DNA from: Muraenolepis orangiensis
Lineage: Eukaryota; Chordata; Actinopteri; Gadiformes; Muraenolepididae
NCBI GenBank assembly: GCA_027704905.1
Contig: CM051005.1
Span: forward strand, 8,474,806-8,538,805
Direction: 5' to 3'
DNA: 64,000 bases
Position numbers and translations under genes: made by a program. The notes under the pieces were generated by a model, which saw only the letters and a list, made by a program, of their open reading frames with translations, was not told the origin of the DNA and ran no database searches. This document shows, piece after piece, positions 44,200 to 55,379 of this stretch; position 1 is the first letter of the stretch; every line of letters begins with the position of its first letter.

Positions 44200-45653
44200 G
44201 TTTCACAGTTGATGTTAGATTTGTCATTTTTCCCCTTAATTTTCATTCCTTCAACTACACCTTCTAGTCTTGAAACATCATCTATGTTACAATGACCAAG
44301 GATTCTGTGCCACATTTCAATATCATGACATCCTTTGTATCCGTCAACATTATCATCAGTATTATTAGCTGTAGACAGATAATACAGTTTCCCAAATACT
44401 TCAATGTTAAACTTGGTACCCTCGTTTTTATACCCCATCCAATTTTTACCTTCCTTGAAGTGGATTTCTGCTCCGTTGCTTGAGGCTGCTTTAACAGAGA
44501 AAATGTCCTGAGGAAACGTCGGGATATACAGGGCCCTCTTCAGTCGTGCCACCTTTCTTCCTTCGCTGTCAATTAAGGTGACTTCAGCTTCTCCTCTGGC
44601 CTTGGCAATTCCGGTTGCCTTTGTCCCGTCTGCAAGTTCAATTACGTGACTCTTGGGCTTAAAGTCTTTATCAACTGTTTTGAACTTTGCAAAGTAATTT
44701 ATCATGTGTGACGTCGCGCCACAGTCGACCATCAAACCTCTGTTGTTGACAGTCCGCCTCACCGGCCCGGTGTCCTCTCTCAACTTGAAGCAATACGACC
44801 TTCCTTCCTGGTCATCCGCGTCCGCCTCTGTCTCTCGGTGGGTGCCGTCTGTCTCTCGGTGCGCGCCCCAGCATCCGTCCTGGTCCCGTGCTGCACCCTG
44901 CTCTGCTCCGGTCACTCCCGCGATGGCGTCTCGCTGCTTCTCCCGGCCTGGCGCGTCTCTCCTGCGTTCCGCTCTTCTTGCTTCAGGCATGTTCGTACAT
45001 GTTCGAGACATATGCCCCGTTTTGTGACATCTGTAGCACTCAATTTCGGCCATGCTCTTTCTCTCTCTACCTCTTCCACGTGAGGTGGTGACTGCTGCGG
45101 CGGCCCTTATTACACTGTCCCCGTCATTACTATTACTCGGCTTGTACCTTTCTGTGTCTTCAAAGCTCATTAGTTTTGCCTTGAATTCACTGAATGTCAG
45201 GCTGTCATTATTCTGAGTAATATGGACCACGAACGGTTTGAAAGAGTCCGGCAGTCCCTTCACTACCATTCCCACTTGCAACCCATCACTAATGTTCTCG
45301 TCGGCTCCTTTCAACGACGAGAATATTGTCTCTGCACGAACAATATACTCCGTGGCGGTCTCGTTGCTTTCCATGCGAAGAGCTGAGAGTTCACAATATA
45401 AACTCACCACGCACTCACCGTCGGCTGCTGCATCCCGCATAATTAGCGACAAGCTATTATTGTCCAAAACTTGCACCAGCTCCGCGTACGCTTCTCTGTT
45501 TTTCTTGACGTCTGTTGCTCTCAACTGGGCAGCATTTTCGCCCGCAGCGATAACTGGCACGTTCAGTAGAGTCTCGCTGAGTCCTCTCAACTCCATGTGC
45601 GCTAGGAAGCGAGTTTCCCATAACTTGTATCCTCTCTCGTCGCCGTCGAACAA
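44200..45653 (-). CDS. Copia gag-protease-integrase N-terminal fragment
   Basis: An open frame of about 500 residues in which gag (YKLWETRFLAHMELRGL) is followed by a zinc knuckle (CYRCHKTGHMSRTC), an aspartic protease with the copia-type VDCGATSHM site, and the GAG-pre-integrase region (WHRILGHCNIDDVSRLEG) to the INCETC half of the integrase zinc finger. From there the nested element interrupts it and the frame runs a few residues into foreign LTR. It reads cleanly, which suggests the copia copy was young when hit. Confidence 0.85.
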
Positions 45654-46014
45654 AAGTCCATTAAATCACTGACTAGACATAGCACTGGGCCCATAACCTG
45701 TTGCACTGTTCATATTTATGACACGGATGTCTAGCTACATACTTATTAGGTATGTTAATGTACTTTTGTCGAGTTAGATTGCAGGAGCAAAAACACACGT
45801 GCAAACACGTACTTGGCGGGGCAGGGAGAGAACTTTATTGCACATGCGCAGAAGTCATATACACACATGTATGGATACCCGCAATGACCAAAATAGCTTT
45901 ATAGCACAGTAGAGGAATACAGTGGCTGTATATGTGAGACTGTACATTACATTATGTTCAACAAAGTGATTAAACATTAGACTGAAAGCAGGCTAATCTA
46001 GCAGTATACTAATG

Positions 46015-47523
46015 TTATGCTGTACGGGTTCCGCTATTTATTTTGTTTCCACCTCCAGCGATGGAAGAGCCACCACCTGGTCGGCCTCTCCTGGATCCCT
46101 TAGAGCCTCCACCTGGTCGGCCTCCCCTGGATCCCTTAGAGCCACCACCTGTTCGGCCTCCCCTGGATCCCTTAGAGCCACCACCTGTTCGGCCTCCCCT
46201 GGATCCCTTAGAGCCACCACCTGTTCGGCCTCCCCTGGATCCCTTGCCTTTACTCTGTCCTGATCCACGGCCGGACTTGCTTCTTCTCACTCTTTTCTGT
46301 TATCAAAGAGATGGCACAGAAATTGATGCTAGGTGTTAAAAAAGGTGATTTCTAGAGAGGTTTTAGGTTGACAATATATAGAAATGACAGATTAAAAGCA
46401 GACAGACATTAGGTATTCACCCCACACACAGCGACCACCACCAGCATACGCAGCAATCACTGAGACAATCATTTAATTTGTCCATAACTCGCTCATTTTA
46501 CATTTATTTGTCAATCCCTTTTCCTTTTTAATCCATAGAGCATATGTCAGAATTTTTGCCAGTGAAGAATTTTGATTTTTTTTAATGTTTCCGAAATGTT
46601 ACATTAAACGGTATAGGTCAAATAGGCAAAAAATGTTCACCATGTCAAATAATGCCAATATAACCAGGCTTATATCGGCCCAGCGAGGCTGACTTCTTTT
46701 TTATTTTAATCGCAAATTATAGCGCCCCCTGTGGGCCAAGCCGACCCAAACTTTCTGGAGACCTACTTACATATGTAACCGCTTGTATACAATTATGTAT
46801 GACAAAATGCTAAACGTTTTACTACCCAACAATAGACTATTCTTATCAGTTACATTTACTACTGCACTGTGGCAACTGCACACACATATGTATATAGTAT
46901 ATATGTATATAGTAGCATTTGAATGGGTTTTTTATGAAGAATATTCCCGACAGCTCTGCATAGATACATGTATTAAGACGAATGTTGGATAACTCTTTAC
47001 CAGAGATGCCTCCTTAATCTCAGCATGGCAACTGAACTCAAAGCCTTGGACGTCACCATCCTGGGTTGTGGAGCTCACTGTGGTAGTGCACTGCATACGT
47101 TTCTGGAAATGAAGATGACACAATACTCTTTTTAAGACAAGGTTGTTGTCCATGCTTACCCCGTTTTCCTTCAGTGGACATGTCTGTCCCTGCATGGACG
47201 GGTCCATTTGGCTGCAGTCTGTCTCTTGTGCAGGGAATGTCAGACTCGTCACTGACACTGTGGACAGGTCTACATTCTCTGGATTAACCTATATTAGAAG
47301 TAGACATATTTTCATTTGAATGCAATAGTAGCCAGTATTACATTTTCAGCATTATATACGCGTCTTTTTGTTTTTATATACTCACATTTTCCAGAAGGGG
47401 GCGGTAGTTGACCAGAGGAAACGTTAAGTTCTCCATGATGTTACCGGGCCGCTGAGCGGGGATCTCAGCCTCGGCCAGCAAGGTAACCACCGCAAAGCAC
47501 AACAATCTCATTTGAGTCTTCAT
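46015..47523 (-). CDS. Cathelicidin antimicrobial peptide precursor, intact distal copy
   Basis: Host-defence peptide precursor, secreted and cleaved to free a cationic peptide. Exons on minus: 47386-47523, 47160-47276, 47001-47102, 46015-46296; 639 bases, 212 aa, all phase 0. Exon 1 gives the signal peptide (MKTQMRLLCFAVVTLLAEAE) and RPGNIMENLTFPLVNYRPLL; exons 2-3 give the cathelin domain with cysteines in ETDCSQMDPS, GQTCPLKENG, MQCTTTVS and FSCHAEIKE. Exon 4 starts KRV-RRSKSGRGSG, with a likely elastase-type cleavage after Val, leaving about 90 residues built of five 12-residue units (GSRGGRTGGGSK) and a tail SSIAGGGNKINSGTRTA. The Gly/Ser/Arg-rich design resembles gadid cathelicidins. 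Exon 2's acceptor CAGAG is chosen for phase. An LTR element begins 116 bp upstream of the ATG. Confidence 0.93.
46068..46247 (-). repeat. 36-bp coding minisatellite in the cathelicidin mature peptide
   Basis: Five in-frame units of 36 bp, the inner ones nearly identical at DNA level, which encode the 12-residue Gly/Ser/Arg repeat. The outer units carry Thr-to-Pro and Gly-to-Arg changes. Confidence 0.9.
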
Positions 47524-47577
47524 TTTAAGTTTGTCTTTGTGCTGAACGAGAGACAGAAAACGAGAGACAGCGCGGTT

Positions 47578-47585
47578 CTTATATA
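47578..47585 (-). promoter_or_regulatory. TATA box of the distal cathelicidin gene
   Basis: TATATAAG on minus, 55 bp upstream of the ATG. The matching TATAAG is kept in the pseudogene copy at 29647-29652, with the same GAACCGC following it. Confidence 0.65.
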
Positions 47586-48288
47586 CTAGTGAGCCTCACT
47601 GTCAGAAGTTGAGCAATCCGTGTGTTTTTTGGTGCCTCCTGTGGTGTTATTGTTAATAGGTGTGCGTTTATTCCAACACAGAGTACAGGCCACCGTAGTA
47701 ACGTCACGGGGGGGTACGCGTAGAGCAGGCTAGTAGGGTAGGAGCGGAACGAGACGGCTGTATGTGGAGCTAGCAATAAAAGACACTTACAATCAAACAC
47801 AGAGGACTCACGTGTATGCTTGCGAAATAACACAACATGGTGTCAAAAGTCCTGTGAGTTAAGTGTTAAAAGTTAGTCGGACAATAAGTGTCATTTTGAG
47901 CTGGTTGGCGGCGAGAAGGGAGGACAAACAGCATGGGTGATAATGCTGATGCGGGAGCAGCTGCAGCCCAGAGTGTGGCGCCAGGCTCAAGTGCTACGTT
48001 CAGCATCCAGCCTCCCGAGTCCTTTGACTTTTCAACGCCGCAAGGTTCGAATGATTCCGTCTGGTAAGTAACCTGAATGCTAGCTCTGAAGAGAATCAAG
48101 TCAACACACTAATATATTGCATGGGAGATGAGGCGGATGATATTTTACGTGGACTAAATCTGACAGACGATCTAGGACGTACTTACCAAGGAGTGCGCAA
48201 TGGATTACAGGGTTTCTTTGTTGTCAAGAAAAATGTCATCTACGAGCATGCCAAATTTAACATGCGCTAGCAGGGAGAATGTGAAACA

Positions 48289-49185
48289 GTGGACTCATTT
48301 GTGACGGCACTGTGTGCGCTGGCGGAGCATTGTACATACGGAGTGCTACATGATGAGCTTATTCGCGACAGGCTTGTCGTCGGACTGATGGATAAGCGGC
48401 TGTCCGAACGCATGCAACTGGACCCGGACTTGACCCTGGAAAAGGCAATAAACATGGCGAGGCAGAGTGAAGAGGTGAAACGACAGCAATCTTCTGTGCG
48501 AGGGGACACCAGGACAGAGGCAAGTGATGCTACATCTGTGGACAGAGTGTTTAAGAGCAGTAGCAGGATATATGCTAGAAATAAACCTCAACAGGCTAAC
48601 GGCTACCCAGCCAAGCCACACAGTGCCCAATACTTAAAGGGGAAAAGTGTCCAGTGTCATAAATGCGGCAGTTCTCTGTCCCATCTACAACGCGATTGCC
48701 CTGCTAATGAAGTGAAATGTCATTCATGTGGGAAGATGGGACATTACAAGCGTGTGTGTAAGTCATCCAAAGCTGTCCATGAGGTTGAAGAGGACTATTC
48801 CTGCTCCTGTGAAGAAGACGAGGACTGTATGTTCTTAGGCAGCATCACAGCTGATGGTGAGCCATGGATGGTCAGCATAGACATCGGTGACAGTCATGTG
48901 CCATTCAAAATAGACACCGGTGCTGATGTTACAGTGATGCCTCACACTGTATTCCAAGAGATTTACAGAGACAAACATCCACCTAACCTCCGGAAGTCAA
49001 CTAAGCCACTGATGGGACCTGGGAGGAGTTCACTAGATGTTGTGGGCATCGCCAAGAGAAGGGGAGAGAAAGAGGTGTTGGAGGATGTGTATGTCACTCG
49101 ACACCTACACACAGCGTTGCTGGGGAGGCATGCTATCGGTAAGATGGAGTTTGTGGCACGGCTAGACAGTACACCCTGCCGACAG
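48289..49185 (+). pseudogene. Gypsy gag-protease fragment
   Basis: A gag start near 47934 (MGDNADAGAAAAQS) is separated from this frame by a frameshift and stop. Here are two zinc knuckles (CHKCGSSLSHLQRDC and CHSCGKMGHYKRVC) and a protease with FKIDTGADVTVMP and LLGRHAIGKM. The frame then runs out of phase into the deletion joint. Confidence 0.8.
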
Positions 49186-50254
49186 TGGAAGAAACACTGG
49201 GAATGCTGGCTGGAGCCAGAATATTCAGTAAGTTGGACGCAAATATGGGATTTTGGCAAATCCCTCTGACTGAAGATTCGTCAAAGTATACAACCTTCAT
49301 TACGCCCTTTGGCCGATATTACTTCAATCGTCTACATTTCGGCATCGCCTCCGCCCCCGAACACTTCCAAAACAGAATGGTGACTGAGGTCACGGAAGGG
49401 CTGGAGGGTGTCGTCTGCCACATGGATGATGTGCTAGTGTGGGGCCGAACACAAGATGAACATGATGCTCGTCTGCATGTCGTGTTGGGGAGGATCGAGA
49501 AGGCCGGAATCACCCTGAACATAGATAAGTGCGACCTGTCAAAAGAAGAGGTGACCTTTCTAGGCCATATCATCTCCACCAGCGGCATTAGCCCCGACCC
49601 GAGTAAGACAGAGGCCGTAAGGAGGATGGAGGAGCCGACGAACGTGAGTGAGCTGAGAAGCTTTCTCGGCATGGTAAACCAGCTGGGGAAGTTGATCCCG
49701 CAGCTGGCGGAGAGAGACAAGCCTCTGCGAGACCTTCTGTCAAAGAAGAACTGCTGGCTGTGGGGCATCGAGCAAGCCAGAGCCTTCCAAGATTTGAAGG
49801 ATATAATATCCCCATCAGTGTTGGCCATGTATGATCCCAACAGGGAGTGCAAAGTCTCAGCAGACGCGTCGTCTTACGGCTTAGGGAGTGTGCTCCTCCA
49901 AAAATGGGATGTGTGTGGAGACCAGTAGCCTACGTGTCGCGGTCTCTCACACAAACTGAGCAGAGATACGCGCAGGTCGAGAAGGAGGCCTTAGGCCTGA
50001 CCTGGGCTTGCGAGAGGTTTCGCAACTTTCTCATCGACAGACACTTCCAGCTAGAGACGGATCACAAGCCTCTCCTGAGTCTTCTGGGGTCTCAGGCGTT
50101 GGATACTCTCCCTCCGTGGATTCTGCGCTTCCGGATGCGCCTGATGCGCTATTCCTACTCTTTTGCTCATGTGCCAGGGAAGTGCCTGTGGACTGCCGAT
50201 ACTCTCTCACGTGAGAGTATTTGTTTGAGAGTACAAACATCTACATGGACATGA
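49185..50254 (+). pseudogene. Gypsy reverse transcriptase (C-terminal half) and RNase H
   Basis: Begins at FSKLDANMGFWQIPL; the fingers upstream of this are lost. The active site reads HMDDVLVWG, with His-Met before the Asp pair. Thumb and connection (FLGHIISTSGI, LRSFLGMVNQLGKL) lead to RNase H (KVSADASSYGLGSVL), where a frameshift near 49905 moves the rest (YAQVEKEALGLTWACERF, TDHKPLLSLL, TADTLSR) to another frame. Confidence 0.85.
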
Positions 50255-50559
50255 TATTGGAGAACCTGCCAGCGAGCGCCGCCTACCTGGACGAGCTGAG
50301 AGAGCAGCTGGGGAGGGACAGTGTGTGCGCACGGGTGATGCAGCTGAGTGCAGAGGGATGGCCAGCACACATCAACAGTGAACCGGCTCTCAGGCTGTAC
50401 TGGGCGGAACAGGCGTTATTCACAGTAGAGGATGGACTCTTGCTGAGGGGAAGCAGGCTTGTCATCCCTTCAACAATGAGGAATGATGTGCTTGCCAGGC
50501 TGCATGAAGGCCACCAGGGGGTGGTAAAGTGCAGGGAGCAAGCACAAGCAAGTTTATTT

Positions 50560-50690
50560 TCTTTCTCCCAACCCCCATCCCCTCAGGAAGCCTTTTGCCT
50601 CCTGTCAGGTCATCATTGAAAATAAGAATTTGTTCTTAATTGATTTTCCTGGCTAAATAAAGGTTCTACTACTACTACTACTACGACATC
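50560..50690 (+). mobile_element. SINE/LINE 3' tail inserted in the gypsy integrase
   Basis: TCATTGAAAATAAGAATTTG, TTCTTAATTGATTTTCCTGG and CTAAATAAAGG are the well-known conserved 3' tail shared by V-SINE/L2-type fish retroposons, here ending in a CTA trinucleotide run. It splits the integrase zinc-finger region (HEGHQGVVKCREQA on the left, CRTCSKERQNQKEP on the right). Confidence 0.75.
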
Positions 50691-50784
50691 TGTATGGTGG
50701 CCCGGGCTGAGCCAGCAGCTGAGTGAGTTAGTTCTCAACTGCCGAACATGCAGCAAAGAGAGACAAAACCAAAAGGAGCCACTG

Positions 50785-51534
50785 ATGCCATCTCAATACC
50801 CGGGGAGACCATGGCAGAAGTTGGGAGCAGACCTGTTCATGCTGGAGAGCAAGACTTACCTGCTGGTTGTGGACTATGCATCGAGATACGTGGAGTATCT
50901 GACTCCCACAAAATCAACAGACGTCATCCATCACCTCAAATCGATCTTCGCACGGCACGGTATCCCGGAGGAACTGGTGACGAACAACGGGCCGCAGTTC
51001 TCCGGAATGGCCTTTGCAGCGTTTGCAGCATCCTACGGGTTTCGCCATGTCACAAGCAGCCCGAGATATCCGCAAAGTAATGGGGAAGCAGAACGTGCAG
51101 TCAAGACAGTAAAAGGTTTTCTGAAGAAAGCAGCTGACCTATACCGCGCTCTGCTAGCATACAGGGCCACCCCGTTGCATAACGGATACAGTCCAGCTCA
51201 ACTTCTGATGGGCAGCAGACTCCGCACGACAGTGCCAACGCTTCCTGCTCTACTGGTCCCTGCTCTTCCTAACACTGAGGTGGTTGTCCTGAAAGAAGAG
51301 AATGAGAGATGCGCAAAGCTACAACCGGCGTCGTCGTGCACGAAGCCTCGACGGGCTCATTCCCGGAAAGGAAGTGTGGGTCACAGATCAAAGTGCAACT
51401 GGAGTTGTGGTCAGCAGCCACTCTACGCCGCGTTCATACATTGTGGATGGACCTCATGGGACAGTAAGGCGAAACCGCCGCCATCTCATCCCCATGGAGT
51501 CGTCACCGGCGCGGAGTGGAGGTGGTGTTACTGA
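50785..51534 (+). pseudogene. Gypsy integrase core fragment
   Basis: Core with GADLFMLESKTYLLVVDYAS, VTNNGPQF (the usual Ser or Asp neighbour before the catalytic Asp is changed: NNGPQF lacks the Asp of DNGPQF) and SPRYPQSNGEAERAVKTVK. A later frame switch near 51300 moves the tail. The missing second Asp means it is inactive. Confidence 0.75.
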
Positions 51535-52102
51535 GCAACTTCTGGGAGGGAGTTCGGCAGAACCTCCAAAGCAGAATGTCAGCTACTCCCAGAACCAGGT
51601 CTGGGAGAGTTGTGGTGAGACCAACTAGGTTGGACCTGTAAGAGACTAAAAAGAAAAAGACATTCCCGTAATAGAAGTTTATTTTAAGTTAAATGGGTTC
51701 ATGTTCTGATATGTTCGTTTAGTTATGAGGGCTTGTAAAGATGAACGCAGTGTTTAATATAGCCTATGTTTATATGGGCTTTAGGTAAAAGTGGTTATTT
51801 GATCAGTTCAGATAGGAACAAACCTTTTAGATATAGAGGCAGAATAATCCTCTAAGGTCTGGTGAATCATTGACAGTCTACTCATTGATTCTAAAAAGGG
51901 AGATGTGGTGTTATTGTTAATAGGTATGCGTTTATACAACACAGAGTACAGGCCACCGTAGTGACGTCACGGGGGGGTACGCGTAGAGCAGGCTAGGGTA
52001 GGAGCGGAACGAGACGGCAGTATGTGGAGCTAGCAATAAAATACACTTACAATCAAACACAGAGGACTCACGTGTATGCTTGTGAAATAACACGACACCT
52101 CC

Positions 52103-53300
52103 CTCATGTGTTATCTAGGCCCCTTTTACGGGAAGGGTCGAGGCTGCGGGGAAATGTCAGCACATATTACCAACCCCTCCCTTCCATTATTTAGAAATAT
52201 TAAAACGTGTCGGCACTATCAACATATATTTTACAATACATAAAGTTGCATGGCATCGTTGCATTGACTGACATATCCTGTTTAATAACCTGGAGGCCTA
52301 CCTTGTATTCCTCCATGTTTTTATACAGCTTGTAACTTGCCTCTGGACTAAGAATTTTCTCCATGGACTTGCTTTCATCTGTTTACATTTTGGTCGTGCA
52401 CCAAAAAGGGGTTTGGTTCGACCAATGTATAGTTCACAGCCTCATTTGTAAGTTACTTTGGATACAAGTCTGTTTAATATACTGTATATACATTAAATCT
52501 TTTTTAATTGTTATCCCCATGGTAAACCATGGCTTTTATTTACATCCCTGCAATTGGGGGTCATTTTAAGAGATAACAATAACACATGCATTAAGTGTAT
52601 CCCAATACAACCCACACATTAAAGAAACGCATCAAAAGAGATGACAATTATTTAGGCTCCATTTTGCCTATGGAGTGCACACATTGATACCGCTGAAACA
52701 AAAGTGTCTTGCATGTAAAGCCCAACATTGCGAAAAACATGTTCTTAAAGCAAAAGCCTCTCCTGTTGAAATACCCCCACAGGCAACAAATGGCAACTAT
52801 TGCTAGCCGGCTGTATTGTAACAGGCTTCACACTGTTCCTCTTTGTTGTTCCACTTTGAATCATCACCGACCCCAACAGACGGTCCCTGGACTTTGCCAT
52901 TTTGCCACTTTGCCATTCATTGATGTTCAAATAAGTGTATAAAAAAGTATTCAGCATGAAATTTGATTAGATTCAAATGTTCTAATTTAGGTCAATCTGG
53001 AAAACTGTCACTAACAACAAGGAAGGTATATTGCTGTTGTCTTTCTTTGTTACCTACAGCGTTCAGCATCAGACTTGGTTGGCGTTCCAGCGTTAAACAA
53101 GTATGCATACACAAAATAAAGAACAGATTCAACTGGTCAACAACGTCTATCTGGGCATGAAAAGGCCCCACTGCAAAATTGTTATTTTACTTCTGTGGCA
53201 CATTCATAAAATGAGATTTTGGTCACTCAATGATAATTATTTCCCCATCTAACACTGAAGCCATGCAATACATCCACATCAATCATTTTCCAGTACGGTC
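52103..53300. other. Intergenic stretch, no gene seen
   Basis: AT-rich unique-looking sequence between the gypsy element and the next repeats. No exon, RNA or repeat family was recognised. Confidence 0.5.
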
Positions 53301-53587
53301 ATTTCACAGGCTCAAACCGGCTCTGTGTTGGTGGTGTGATCCATGCTTTCTGCCATATAATTATGGTAAGCAGATCAATACTGGACCAGGGGAATCCATG
53401 AGTTGTGTGCAGGTGAAGAGGACGGACAGAAGGTTGTGTTTATAAGCTTGTCCTACAAAGTGCCCCAGCCCTATTCTAATCATTTCTATTCTTGATATTG
53501 AACATCTGCAATAGCAGCCAATAGAAGATGGTGGTAGTTTGAATATTGTTTTTATATTTGAATACACTCTGATGGTGATATTTGTAA
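53300..53587 (+). repeat. Dispersed repeat, left arm of a 6-kb inverted pair
   Basis: TTTCACAGGCTCAA, CACCGGCTCTGTGTTGGTGG-like sequence, CATATAATTATGG, GAGGACGGACAGAAGGTTGT and TTGATATTGAACATCTGCAA recur inverted at 59345-59635. A shorter copy is at 30540-30612, so it is a mobile family, class unknown. Confidence 0.8.
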
Positions 53588-54189
53588 TGACCGCTTGTCA
53601 CTCCCCGATTGTGTTGACAGGCGTCACGATGCACCACGCATAATTAGTTCTCTACTCAGTAACAAAGTTTGTGATGCAAATATAGTAGAATGTCCAAGTT
53701 GCGACTGGTGTAGTTTGCAGGGTTTTATTGTCCAAAAAAGAATAATAGTGAATAAATGGTTAAATCAGAACAGTTGTCAGTTGCTCAATTTATCAGTTCC
53801 AAACAGTGAAACAGGTAGGAAAACGTATCTCCTTAACAGGTGCATGCATTACACTGATCAGCAAGGTTACTTATAATAGAGGTGGTGTGCCCCCTAGAGT
53901 TCAAACATAAATATGACACCAAACATATATAGAAATTCTACAAGTCGGTTTCTGCTTCTACACACCGGCCCCTAATTGTGCACTAAACTAACACAATTAC
54001 AAAAATATATTAAAGAAGCTACCGACATAACCAATTTCTATTTCATATCATAGTTCTAAACACAAATAAGCTTGACTGGGTCCTGGCCTCCACTTGTCCC
54101 TGTGCATGGGAAGAACAAATGTCAGTGATTCAAATAACAGTCAAAGTATTTCAAAGCATTAGGCTGTTGGTCAGGCTTTGTCCAACAAA

Positions 54190-55336
54190 CTGGCTCCATT
54201 GTTATGGGTACTTCGGAGAATGATATGGGAGACATGGTGATTCTTGGGAAGAATTACTGGGTGTTTCATTTCTTCTGGCATTGCCATTTTGTTCAATCGT
54301 CCCCCAACTCTCAGGATACCATTTTCAAGTACTGGATCAAGTCTGTACAGTGAGCTGTTCTTCTTGACAGAACCATTGGCTTGCAGTGCTGTCAGTTCCT
54401 CCTAAAAGCTTTGTTTCTGACAGAAGTGTATTATAGCTTCCTCTGCCTCTTCCAGATCGTCAATGGTGAGTGTGATAACAGTCATCGTCTCTTTGAACCT
54501 TGTCATCTCAGCTTCAATCACCTGCTTCTGCTTGTCCACATCCTTTAGTTGTGCTTGTACAATGGTAAGTACTTCCTTTCGCTTTTTACTCAATTGTAAC
54601 AAGACGCTTTTCAAGTGCAGAAACCATGATGTTGCTCTCCTTAGTTTTCCCCAGTCAGAAAAGTATCATTTAGCTTGTTGCCTCTTGCTCGTGTTCGTTG
54701 ATTGCGTTCACGCTGACCTTTTCTTTCTTTATTTCAGGGTCATCGGGATTGTCGGCGGTAAGTCGGTCAGGAAGTTTCGGCCGTTCTCTTTCAGGTTGTT
54801 TCAAGAAAATTGGACCATCGCACCAAGTGTCGCACTTTAAGAATGCCTCAGCATGGAGACCGCGAGAAGCGTGGTCTGCCGGGTTCAACTTGGTGTTTAT
54901 GTACCTCCACTGCGATATATTTGTTGCTTCTCTGATGACGCTCACCCGATTGGCTACAAAGGTGTGAAACCTTTGGTTTTCATTTTTAAATATACTTTAG
55001 TACTGATGTACTGTCTGTCCAGAACATGGAACTTTCAAGAGGGATTTTGAGCTCAGTCATCAACATTCGGTCAATGCGTACAGCAAGGGCTGCTGCAGTA
55101 AGCTCCATCCTAGGGATCGTTATTTGTTTGAGAGGTGCCACTCTCGCCTTTCCCATTATGAAGGCTGTGTGCACATCATCTTTTTTGTTTGACATTTTTA
55201 GGTGGGCAACGACACCATACCCCATCTCACTTGCATCGCAAAAAAGGTGTAACTGTGCAAACTGGATTGACCCGAATGGTTTGGGTTTGACACACCGCGG
55301 GATACTGAAGTCTTCCATCTGCTTCAAACCCATCAA
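54190..55336 (-). pseudogene. BEL/Pao RNase H and integrase zinc-finger fragments
   Basis: Fragments in order on minus: LHLFCDASEMGYGVVAHLKM with FWTDSTSVLKYI (RNase H), then LNPADHASRGLHAEAFLKC with an LPDRLTADNPDDPEIKKE linker, then EEAEEAIIHFCQKQSF, and after a stop YRLDPVLENGILRVGGRLNK with HPVILPKNHHVSHIILRSTH (integrase HHCC start). Several stops and frame changes separate them. Confidence 0.75.
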
Positions 55337-55379
55337 CCATTTTTGCCACGGTTTTCTGATGGCCTCTGGAATTTCCTGA

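Larger units (their letters stand above)
33495..45951 (-). mobile_element. Ty1/copia retrotransposon, 5' part, split by nested insertion
   Basis: On minus: a probable LTR at about 45699-45951, then a primer site at 45685-45698 (GGTTATGGGCCCAG) complementary to the anticodon region of initiator tRNA-Met, the copia-type half-tRNA primer; then gag-protease-integrase start (44200-45653) and the rest of integrase (33495-34541). The two halves join at the cysteine pair of the integrase zinc finger. The reading frame ends before any reverse transcriptase, and no second LTR is seen near 33.0-33.5 kb, so the element is truncated at its 3' end. The far LTR limit is approximate. Confidence 0.82.
47640..52097 (+). 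mobile_element. Ty3/gypsy LTR retrotransposon, decayed, with RT deletion
   Basis: LTRs 47640-47837 and 51904-52097 with TG...CA ends and the 5-bp duplication CCTCC (47635-47639 and 52098-52102). A primer site TGGTGTCAAAAGTCC follows the 5' LTR at 47838; a purine tract (AAAAAGGGAGA) precedes the 3' LTR. Gag, protease, partial reverse transcriptase, RNase H and integrase follow in the usual gypsy order, but in several frames. The protease is joined directly to the middle of reverse transcriptase near 49185, so the front of the latter is deleted. A SINE/LINE tail sits in the integrase. The 5' LTR lies 116 bp upstream of the cathelicidin ATG, in opposite orientation. Confidence 0.92.

Noticed and set aside
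45238..45672. 144-residue plus frame opposite the copia gag
   Set aside because: Shadow of the copia gag coding strand.
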